64,000 nt of DNA from Symsagittifera roscoffensis (Eukaryota > Xenacoelomorpha > Acoela > Convolutidae): contig NW_026971550.1 in the NCBI RefSeq assembly GCF_963678635.1, positions 64,001-128,000 on the forward strand. The letters are read 5' to 3'. The notes below the pieces were generated by a model, which had not been told where the DNA came from, ran no database searches, and saw nothing but the letters and a program-made list of their open reading frames with translations. How positions within the stretch are numbered: position 1 is the stretch's first letter; each line of letters begins with the position of its first letter. A program made the translations under genes and the position numbers. Positions 51,401 through 61,892 of the stretch are shown here, one piece after another.

Positions 51401-51960
51401 ATTTATGGTGAGTCATTTAGGGATGGGGGAGAGGTTGTCAGGTTGATCCGACATTGCTCTGCTTTTTTGAGCAAATTGTTAACATCTTTGTCTCAGTTTT
51501 TGTCTTTGAAATTGAGACCCGCATTGCCGTTTTTTTACTAATAAGGTCATCCAAAACTTGGGGAACAGTCTCGTCCAGAACTGCTCTCGAACTATTGATT
51601 TGGAGCTTAATATCAGCTCTTTTGAATGCTTATATACCAACTTCTCGTGGTTAGGAGTCCAAAAAGGTGCGATCTTGTAATGTGAACCGGCCAGTTGTTT
51701 TTCTCGTTTTTTATTTCCCTATTCCAAATTGCTGCGAACTATCCTAATCGTCTGCTCGAGATATGTCTGAGGCGGGCTTTACTCCGGGGTAAGTTCCTTA
51801 GGCAGTGAAACAAGGTTGGCTTTTTGTTTTTGTTTATTAAAGAACTCAAAGCTGTCGCGTGTTTGCGACGACTTTTTGGGGAGCTATAGAAGAAACAAGA
51901 AGAACGCCAGAAAACCAGCTCAGAAGTGCCGTTTTCTACTCCACAGTGAATTTTCATCAA
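51401..51960. other. Stretch with no confident gene
   Basis: Short frames on both strands (51454-51654 plus, 51739-51969 minus) show no recognised domain. It may be decayed retroelement. Confidence 0.35.
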
Positions 51961-51964
51961 CTGC

Positions 51965-52745
51965 AGCAAAAGTCATTTTATCCAAAAGATATTCTACCAA
52001 AGGAACACGCGAGTCCTTAGGTTCTGTTTTGAGTATTCGAAAATTAAAAATTGTTGTAATTACAAAATTAACTTGTACTAAATCATAACCAATTAAAGCA
52101 TTGTTGACAGATTTCGCAATGATTGTTTTGTAATGTGTACTTGTGGTCGGTCTTTGCTCTCAATATTCTGTAGTTAGGCTCAAGCCAACACTTTTTACGA
52201 CTTCAATTTTTTTTCAAAAACTTGGAAAAATATCTTCCACTTGTTGGCTAGAACTCCATTGTCTATATACCAAGTGTTTATTCTATATCAGGCTTTTTAC
52301 TAGCTTTTAAAACGTCGCGGTAAAAAAAAGTGAAGCGTCGGGGTCTCATTGTTGAGTTCCCTCCCCTGACACAATGATAGAATTCCTAAAAGGTAAGTCC
52401 GTTTTTTCTAGATGAAGTGAGTATGTTTTTACAACTCGAGTTGGTTCGGGATGATCTATGAAGCAAAATGAAAGCATTACCCACAACTTTTCTTACGCTT
52501 TTTCTCTTTGGATTGTCATTATATCCATTCAAGTTTCGAACGGAGTGTGCAGCAATTTGGGCTACACGTTTAGTACCACAGGCAACCAGAGCGTTCCCGA
52601 AAACTTTTTGTCATTCAGAGAGTGCCGAAAAAGTTCTGTAAAAAATAAAATAGTCATTCGGAAGAAAAAACTTTCTCTAGTAGTATGTTCAGCGCGCATT
52701 GAATAATTCATGCGGAAATAATTTTTTAAAATAACACATGCTAGT
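51965..52745 (-). pseudogene. Non-LTR retrotransposon relic N3 (RT fragment)
   Basis: The minus strand shows the same RT blocks as N1: the QQ.DP block near 52330 with a stop in place of Gly, and WYIDN near 52258-52272, where the second catalytic Asp is now Asn. The copy is inactive and heavily eroded. Confidence 0.6.
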
Positions 52746-53019
52746 TATTTTTTTTTCGTAGCAATCAGAAGATCAAAAAAATCATAGTAACCAAGGTTAC
52801 TGTCAGGAGTCCTTTCATCACGTATTCGAGAATAAATCCTTGGAATTTTCTAGATATGGAAGTGATAATGATAAAAGAAGATGACAAGTGTTGATGTCCT
52901 TACAATTAAAATCAATACGGGTTACGTTTCTTCAATAAGAACAGCAATTCGACACAAGAAATTATAATATACAAATATAATTATGTTATGAAAAAATATT
53001 TCGTCGAAAGTTATTTTTT

Positions 53020-55135
53020 TTCAATTATTGTTCGCAATCTGCGTTCGCAATCTGTTTTGACAGGGAATTTTTCTGTTTTTTAAAAAGCTGGCGGCTTTTG
53101 GGTTCCTCAGTGCATATGCTTTGGTTCTTACATAATTTGCTCTAAAATGTTTCTGTGCTGGGGTCGGCCGCGCCTTGAATCTCAAAAGCCTGCCGTTGAA
53201 AAAGATACCCATCACTAAATCATTATACTTGTCATTTTTTGCTCTTCCGCTTCAGCGGTAGCCGTACGAGAGTTACAAACAGACCCGGCACTAATTTTTC
53301 TAGGAGCTAAGGAGTCTACTACCGTTACATCCCACAAAAGATTCTTACCAACAGCTCATGGAACGAGCGTCAAACCGTCTGGTCGCTTCTGATCGGTCCT
53401 TTGCGGTTTCGTGGTTCTAAAACAGACGGAATGTGAGTAGAAGATAAACTCTGCTTTATAGGGGCATTCAGGTTTGAATGCCTAGAGAATCTCCTTGCAC
53501 TTTTGAGGCAAGGAAGACCATGCCAACCATCTTCGGTAACGTTTTTTCTGCACACGCATTTATCCCTTTCACATTTTTTTGAGACTTTTTTAATCCTGAG
53601 TTGTTGGTTCGACAGTTTTGACCTTAAATTTTTGCACGGGATGATTTTCAACCACTGGGAGCCAAATCTATCTTGGAATGCGTTGAATCATTTTACGTCC
53701 GTTGGTTCGGGTCGTAAAATCAAGTCTGCAATTTCGCTGTCAGAAAATGGCTGTGTCCAATTTTTTTGGATTTTGTTTTCTGGAGCCATTTCAGATTTTC
53801 CAAATTCAAACCACCGTTTAGGCTCATCATCATAGGTTCAATCCACATGTTCCAAACCAAAAATCCGCCTCAGGTTTTTTTGAATCCTACTGCTGAGGCT
53901 AAGAAAGCGGGTAAATCTGGAACACGAGCGGAAGAAACGCACAAGCCACCTTTGTCTGCCGGGAGAACTGCTCGTAAAAATTGTTTATCATCCATTTTCA
54001 AATTAGTGACCTTGCATAACGAATTTTTTAGTAGTTTGTCGTAGCGTTCCAAAAAACTTTTTTGCAAAAAACAATGTTTCGTACGCAAAAAATTAAGGAA
54101 TTTTGGCATACTAAAGCAATTTTTCAGCAGGCAAAACTATAATGGGCGTCTAGTTTGTCAATGACATCCGAGATTTTTTCAAGTTCCTTAATTTTTTCGT
54201 CGAACGATTCTTTTTTGTAATGTTTGACGACTGGAGTTCCTAAATCGAGGAGTTCTTCTTTTCTTTTATTTTTTTTTGGATATATTTTTCGAAATTATGT
54301 TAAAATTGAATTATAATGTGTACTCGTAGTCCGTCCGAAAGAACAAACTTCGGACTTTTCAGTGTTCAAGCTCAGGACTTAAAGTTGTTCCGATTTCAGA
54401 ATAATTTTAAGGTCACGGAGTACTATCTTATAGTCATCGATTAAATTTTCATCATCTAAATACCAGATGTTAATTTTCGACCCCAACTGTTTGACCAACA
54501 TTTGAATTTTTTGCGCAAAAAGGGGTGCGGCTTCAGGATCACCTTGCTGAAATCGGTCTTCTGATATTATGATAGAGCTTCCGTATAAAAATTAAGTAGG
54601 TTTACTGTACGCTTAATACTGTATACAATTCGGGGTGATTTGAAAAAACATGAATTAGCATTGTTTCTCTATTTAGAGAGTTAAAAGTCTTCTTAAATCT
54701 AGCTTTAAGAGAATAGTGAATTTTGATTGTCGTCGCGTTCAATTACGTTTCCGAAAAAACTTTGAGGCTCGACGAGAGCCATGCTTCAGCGCATTTATAC
54801 GCGATAAGTCTCAGTCTGTTGCCTATGGCAATCAGTCTCAACACTCTGTCCATCTTTATGAGGGTGATAAGCTTTGCGCCAAAGAAGAAAGGTCTTAGAG
54901 GTTCAGGTATTTTGCCATCTCCAATGTGGTTTATCAGCTTAGTAAGCGATTCCAGTAAAATAAGTCCTGCTCTGCCATTCGACTTACTAACAAAATCTTT
55001 AAAAACTTGAGAAACTATTTTATCCGGACCTGCTGCTGATCCGTTCGGAAAGCACATTATCGTTTTGTATAGATCAATTTCGGTTTTGGAAAAACTATCT
55101 AAATTTTCTGGATTTCCCCAATCATCTGACTCTCT
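53020..55135 (-). pseudogene. Non-LTR retrotransposon relic N4: RT and restriction-like endonuclease
   Basis: The best preserved copy, still broken by frameshifts. Sense order: RT fingers/palm at 55057-54743 (NGSAAGPDKI, then IAIGNRLRLIAYKCA); QQGDPEA near 54530; catalytic WYLDD near 54460; a post-RT block at 54109-53870 (DKGGLCVSSA then LPAFLASA); a His/Arg block at 53530-53470 (RFSRHSNLN) followed by IPSVLEP; and a WDVTVVDSLAP block near 53330-53300, ending with a segment near 53060 (NPKAASFL). RT followed by this Cys/His-PD-(D/E)XK-like order is typical of site-selective, restriction-like-endonuclease non-LTR elements. The expected PD of the nuclease is changed here (RSDQ). Confidence 0.75.
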
Positions 55136-56690
55136 TTACCCCTATCAACATTATACTTTACTCCTCTATGTCTAGAAACTTCTTAGGACCTTGACCGGAT
55201 AATGTGATGAAGGGACTTTTGACTGTAACCTCAGTTATTATGATATTTTCGACCTTCTGGTTACCCCTCTTAAAAAATAAATGAGTAAATCGGAAGCACA
55301 ACTCCGATACGCTGGCTTTGATTTTTGGGCAGATTTGACCAGTACTTTTGTGAAAGGGGAGGATTTTGATTATTTGGATATACGTCTGGTTTCTTGTGCG
55401 ACTTGTTTGCAGTTAGCGCATTTTGGAATTTTTATTCTGTTTCTATCAGGACTCCAAGGTTAGTTGGTTGCGAGCTGAGATTCCGTCAATTGTTGTTGAC
55501 TCAGGACTCGTGCGCGCGGGGGGGAAAAGGCTGCACCCGGATATATATGAGAATGAGTCACATATGAGGTGAAAGAAAAATAGGCCCGATAACTATTGGC
55601 TCAAGAGTCAGGGACACTATCTCTTGTGTTTTTCTACCTCGAACGGTCGGAGCCAACTCGGTTCACTTGCGACATGAGACTAAAAACCCGTTACAGCTTG
55701 AAGGCCACTACCAAAATACCCCCACTCTAGAAAATAAGAACGTCCACATACTCAGGTCTCAAAATACCCAAAAGACACGAACGCCGTTAAAAATAGGGTC
55801 GGAACCTTATATATACAGTTACTTTTTATTATACAGTGGACCTTTGATCCATATCAGATGGATCAACCTAAAATTCTCCCTAACTCAACATAATAATGTA
55901 AAACACACTTAGAAATTTAAATTGGGTACTCACATACCGACATGACGAATTGAGTAACTAAATTTTAAAGTCTAGAATTATTCCGGTAATCAAGTTTAGC
56001 CCAAAAGTTTGAAATTAAAAAGTTTTAACTCACCACACAAGTTTTCTATTTGGACCATTGGGCAACTTCAGCTGTCCACTTTTCGATTGAGGGTTCATTC
56101 TGGTCCACTCGATCTTCTCTATTTGTTCCCGGTCACTCTTGATCCATAACCAAGAATAAGAGAGCTCTACTCTCGTTCGATTTATATGGCAAAATTGCGA
56201 ATAGCAATTTCACGCTCCTAGTTTCGGACTACTTTCCCGCAATTTTAGTTCGATTTAATTCGAAGCTTGAGTATGACAGGCTCAATTCGAATTTTTGAAA
56301 AATTGCATTTCACCCCAAAATCAAGACTAAACGTTGGTCAAGGTCAAACTTTTAAATATTACCGACTGGCAAATACTCCACGGACTCAAAATCGATGTCC
56401 TCATCGCGTGTCGTCGTCTGTCAGTTAGCCCCCAGGATGTTGAGTGCGTTTCAAGATACAGTTCCAGTGGTCATTTACAGACGTTTACAGCATATTTAAG
56501 TTTATCTACACCCCAAAATTCTCAGCCATGCAAAATCGTCACATTATCGCTAAACAGCAACCAAAATCTGTATTCAACTGCACCCTGAATTTCAGATTAA
56601 TTGTACAATAACGACTAATAAAAACAACACTTGTCGTTTTCTTTAAATCAGCTGTAAATTAAATAACATCTTGAAAAATTAGTTAGTATA
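55136..56690. other. Spacer between N4 and element B
   Basis: No gene recognised. If element B has a 5' LTR in this window it should end here, but nothing matches the element A LTR. A TATATATA stretch lies near 55811 and a G-run near 55519. Confidence 0.4.
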
Positions 56691-56699
56691 AATCTAAAT

Positions 56700-57474
56700 T
56701 GTTAAAATATAAAATTCATCTCATCATTCCAACTTCATCACCTAAAAAATAACAGCAAATTTCAAAACTAACAATCATCAAAACCAAAACTCTCTAATTT
56801 AAACTATCAAGGCTTATCCTTGCTTTCACTTAAATTAATCTCATTTAAATAACAGATCATCAAGGCTTCCCTTGGATCTTTAAATTGATCTATATCTAAA
56901 CTTTTAAATTTCGAAATATCTAAACCTCTGATCATCAAGACCTATCCTTGGATCAATTACAACAATTTTGTTCTCCCCCCTCCCAATTTAATCAGTGTCT
57001 AACGACCTCAAACTTCGATTCCCTACCCAACCCTTATCAAATCCAGAATTAATAGAAATTTTTGAAAAACTAACCATTCTAAATAAGATAAACAGTGAAG
57101 AACTTCGGTTACTCATCCTTCACATGATCCCCCTCCTCTTACATGACCCATGCTAAAACACTTAAACTTAGTAGGTCATAAAATGGTATCTAACGAACTA
57201 CTCGCGTTCTAATTTAACCTGAACATAGTGGATCAAATTTCTTTTCTCCAACCCTTGATCACAAATCCCAACCCCTAAGTAAGATTAAGTAGGTCAATCT
57301 TAGCTTAGAATTAGTCACGAGAAAGTACAAATCATTCTTCGAAATCATTATAGGCTTTTCTCTCTAACCCAAATATACGACCCAAGTTAAGCTAACCACA
57401 AAAAATTGTAAGAACTAACAGTTTAAGGCATTAAAATTACTAATCCAGATTTTGCATCCATCATCCTAAACTTT
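56700..57474 (+). promoter_or_regulatory. Leader of element B, conserved with element A
   Basis: Shares with the element A leader three CAAGG-like hairpin motifs (near 56808, 56867 and 56936), the GTGAAGAACTTCGG...CTTCAC stem (57098-57124), TTCTCCAACCCTTGA, CCCCTAAGTAAGATTAAG and GTAAGAACTAACAGTTTAAG, in the same order. That much conservation in untranslated sequence between diverged elements suggests a functional RNA. Confidence 0.65.
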
Positions 57475-57933
57475 ATGTCAAGAGACAATTTAGGAAACAA
57501 ACAAACAATCTTAATACACAATTGTTTAATTAACGAAGAAAGATTCGACCTCGTAATCACACCACACAGACAAGCAGTAGGATATATAAGAACAAAAAGA
57601 CAAACACTAAGAAAGAAAATAACTAACAAGCAAAAACCAATTATTAGGAAAAGATTTTCAAAACGAAAAAACGCAGTCTCAGAATCAGAAACAACCGCAA
57701 TACAAGAACTTCACAATTTAAAAGACTCGATAAATAAAAATCATCAAGTTGACGACCAACTATATTTCACTAACTCAGAAACCACGTCACCAGCATCAGT
57801 AAAAGGTAAACGAAAAATAAAAAAATGTTACACAAACAAACCAATACGTTTGTACAATTGGACTCAACCACCAATAAGACACATTGAAATTTTTACACTA
57901 ACAGAAGTACAACACAAAAATGATTCAAAATGA
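57475..57933 (+). CDS. ORF0, 152-aa homologue in element B
   Basis: Intact frame, roughly 60% identical by eye to ORF0 of element A with only small indels. Conserved: NLGNKQTI, DLVITPH, VGYIRTKRQTL, SESET, DQLYF, KGKRKIKK and IRHIE regions. It overlaps the gag ATG (57920) by 14 nt, the same layout as in element A. It is the only complete ORF0 of element B here; the array units carry only its 3' two thirds. Confidence 0.75.
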   Translation: MSRDNLGNKQTILIHNCLINEERFDLVITPHRQAVGYIRTKRQTLRKKITNKQKPIIRKRFSKRKNAVSESETTAIQELHNLKDSINKNHQVDDQLYFTNSETTSPASVKGKRKIKKCYTNKPIRLYNWTQPPIRHIEIFTLTEVQHKNDSK

Positions 57934-59746
57934 AGATAACCCAGAAAATTTAGTACTTCCATTTTTAATATTCCCATTAACTGAACCTCGAGGACAGATA
58001 GAATTTTGTTAAAATTTAATTGCAAACTTATTCGAAAAAGGAGAAAGTCCATGCACAAAAGAATTTCCTGATGTAAAAATTAAAAGACAACTTCTTGACC
58101 ACTATCTCAAAGGTATATGTAGTCTCACATCACAATATGGAATCTACACAATAGAAATTAGATCCTCAAATGCATTTCATGACAGATATCTCATTCAAGC
58201 TGATGATGTCGATATTGAATTTTCAAAAGTCTTTACACAATACATCAAAAGCATACAACATCAAAACTCACAAAGAGCAAATTCGATATTTACAAATGAT
58301 GTATTCTCACTTATCTATAGCAATTTATCTATAAAAGAACTAATTGAACCTCAAGGCGATTCACCTGCTCAAACATCTCGTCATTCAATTGTACGACATT
58401 AATACACATATTTTCAAAATTTTTAAATGCAATCCGAGAAGATCCAACAAAAAAATGAAATAACACAAGTAAAACACGATTTTAAAAAAATTCTTAGCAT
58501 GGTTCATAATCGATTATTTTAGTCACAATCTTGATCTTATTGAACAAGCAAGAAAAAATGTTCGACCACAAAATACAGATGACTAAACTGTACTAGCAGA
58601 ACAGTCAGATTATGTTTGGGACCCTGCATGGTCTCATGAATCATTTAAAAATAACCCAACACTCATTTATTAATATCAAATCAAGCAATTAACACAATCT
58701 CTATTCACAAAGATTATGTCAGAGTATATCCACTTACAGTTGACGCAACACCTTTAAATTATAATTCATTCTTCCCTGAAAGAACAGGAAATAATAGTTT
58801 AAATTCTGCATTTATAAATAATGAAAACTTGAATGGAACAAGAAACCTTACAGAACAAGATATACAAACCCCATCACATTTTGTAGGCGAAGAAATTGTT
58901 AAAACAATTAGAACAACAGAAGCACAACGAAGCAATTTACCTATTCAACCCAATTTTACAACTCCAAAATTAACAAATCCAACGTTACAGCAAACAATCA
59001 TACAATCAACAGTAAAATCTTCTGTTGCACAAAAATATTCACAAACGGATTACCAAACGTTTTGATCAGTAACAAAGCCATCATACAAACAACAAACAAC
59101 GCATAGAAATAATTTTGCAAAACATAATTACAATTATGTAAATGGACCAAAAACGACAAAACCTAAAACAAATACTCAAATATTTGCACAAAGTCAGAAT
59201 ATACCACAACCAACTTTAAACACGCAAAGTTTCATGATCAACCACGATCCTCAGAAGAACAAAGTGGAAATTATCCATTTTTTCAACAAAATAAAAATAA
59301 TAGAGATAAATACAATACCAAAAATCAACCTCATTATTATGCTCAAAAGTTTTCTCCATCAGATGATGAAGAATATTGTAACCAAAATCATCAACGATTT
59401 TACTCGAACCAAAGACCTCGTTCTTACAGTATTGACTAACCAGATATTTTTGAACCATTTAAACGAAATGAACAAATAAGACAACCTAGAAATAATCCAA
59501 CATTTCACAACAATAATTTTCAACAACAAAATCCAGTCAATACAGAATCATACCAACCATTTCAAATGCATAACGAAATCCCACTGCCATATTATTTACA
59601 ACAACATGAAATAACAAAAAGCCAACTTACAAATTTTTCTCGAATGCCACATGCCGCAGAATCAATACAAATGACTAAGAATCCATCCCTAATGGGTGGA
59701 TCATCAATAATATCATATAATGGTATTCACAGGCACAGAAAATAAT
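57624..59746 (+). repeat. Element B tandem unit 1 (2123 bp)
   Basis: Runs from inside ORF0 (about codon 50) to the capsid-coding part of gag (GTATTCACAGGCACAG), where it joins the next unit at AATAATTAACAG|GCAAAAAC. It lacks 9 bp present in units 2 and 3 near the end. Confidence 0.88.
57920..59746 (+). pseudogene. gag: gag pseudogene, element B unit 1
   Basis: Homologous to gag of element A residues 1 to about 610 (SPCTKEFPDVKIKRQ, YGIYTIEI, QSDYVWDP, NLTEQDIQTPSHF blocks). It is interrupted by TAA at 58010 (codon 31) and by further stops and frameshifts, then cut off at the unit junction before most of the capsid. The longest remaining piece is 58829-59065. Confidence 0.8.
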
Positions 59747-61892
59747 TAACAGGCAAAAACAAATTATTAGGAAAAGATTTTCAAAACGAAAAAACGCAGT
59801 CTCAGAATCAGAAACAACCGCAATACAAGAACTTCACAATTTAAAAGACTCGATAATTAAAAATCATCTAGTTGACGACCAACTATATTTCACTAACTCA
59901 GAAACCACGTCACCAGCATCAGTAAAAGGTAAACGAAAAATATAAAAATGTTACACAAACAAACCAATACAATTGTACAATTGGACTCAACCACCAAAAA
60001 GACACATTGAAATTTACACACTAACAGTAGTACAACACAAAAATGATTCGAAATGAAGATAACCCAGAAAATTTAATACTTCTATTTTTAATATTCCCAT
60101 TAACTGAACCTCGAGGACAGATAGAATTTTGTTAAAATTTAATTGCAAACTTATTCGAAAAAGGAGAAAGCCCATGCACAAAAGAATTTCCTGATGTAAA
60201 AATTAAAAGACAACTTCTTGACCACTATCTCAAAGGTAGTCTCAATGTAGTCTTAATGTAGTCTCACATCACAATATGTAATCTACACAATAGAAATTAG
60301 ATCCTCAAATGCATTTCATGACAGATATCTCATTCAAGCTGATGATGTCGATATTGAATTTTCAAAAGTCTTTACACAATACATCAAAAGCATACATCAT
60401 CAAAACTCACAAAGAGCAAATTCGATATTTACAAATGATGTATTCTCACTTATCTATAGCAATTTATCTATAATAGAACTAATTGAACCTCAAGGCGATT
60501 CACCTGCTCAAACATCTCGCCATACAATTGTACGACAGGAAATACACATATTTTCAAAATTTTTAAATGCAACCCGAAAAGATCTAACAAAAAATGAAGT
60601 AACACATGTAAACACGATTTAAAAAAAATTCTTAGCATGATTCATAATCGATTATTTTAGTCACAATCTTGATCTTATTGAACAAGCAAGAAAAAATTTT
60701 CGACCACAAAATACAGATGACTAAATTGTACTAGCAGAACAGTCAGATTATGTTTGGGACCCTGAATGGTCTCATGAATCATTTAATAATATCCCAACAC
60801 TCATTTATTAATATCAAGTCAAGCAATTAACACAATCTCTATTCACAGAGATTATGTCAGAGTATATCCACTTACAGTTGACGCAACACCTTTAAATTAT
60901 AATTCATTCTTCCCTGAAAGAACAGGAAATAATAGTTTAAATTCTACATTTTTAAATAATGAAAACTTGAATGAAACAAGAAACCTTACAGAACAAGATA
61001 TACAAACCCCATCACATTTTGTAGGCGAAGAAATTGTTAAAACAATTAGAACAACAGGAGCACAACGAAGCAATTTACCTATTCAACCCAATTTTACAAC
61101 TCCAAAATTAACAAACCCAACATTACAACAAACGATCTTACAATCAACAGTAAAATCCTCTGTTGCACAAAAATATTCACAAACGGATTACCAAACGTTT
61201 CGACCAATAACAAAGCCATCATACAAACAACAAACAACGCATAGAAATGATTTTGCAGAACATAATTACAATTATGTAAATGGACCAAAAACGACAAAAC
61301 CTAAAACAAATACTCAAATATTTGCACAAAATCAGAATATACCACAATCAACTTTAAACACGTAAACTTTCATGATCAACCACGATCCTCACAAGAACAA
61401 AGGAGAAATTATCCATTTTTTCAACAAAATTAAAAAAATAGAGATAAATACAATACCAAAAATCAACCTCATCATTATGTTCAAAAGTTTTCTCCATCAG
61501 ATGATGAAGAATATTATAACCAAAATCATCAACGATTTTACTCGAACCAAAGACCTCGTTCTTACAGTATTGACCAACCAGATATTTTTGAACCATTTAC
61601 ACGAAATGAACAAATACGACAAACTAGAAATAATCCAACATTTCACAACAATATTTTTCAACAACAAAATCCAGTCAACACAGAGTCATACCAACCATTT
61701 CAAATGCATAACGAAATCCCACTGCCATATTATTTACAATAACACGAAATAACAAAAAGCCAACTAACAAATTTTTCTCAAAAGCCACATGCCGCAGAAT
61801 CACTACAAATGACTATGAATCCATCCCTAATGGGTGGATCATCAATAATATCATATAAACCACTAATGGTATTCACAGGCACAGAAAATAAT
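59747..61892 (+). repeat. Element B tandem unit 2 (2146 bp)
   Basis: Same composition as unit 1 with point changes. It has a local 12-bp style triplication of GTAGTCTCA/TTAATGTAGTCT near 60236-60268. Confidence 0.88.
60043..61892 (+). pseudogene. gag: gag pseudogene, element B unit 2
   Basis: Same gag segment. The TAA at codon 31 is again present (60133), with additional lesions; a 132-codon piece stays open at 60967-61365. No pol follows. Confidence 0.78.

Noticed and set aside
55500-56690. A 5' LTR for element B
   Set aside because: No second copy in the window and no similarity to the element A LTR, so the boundary cannot be defined.
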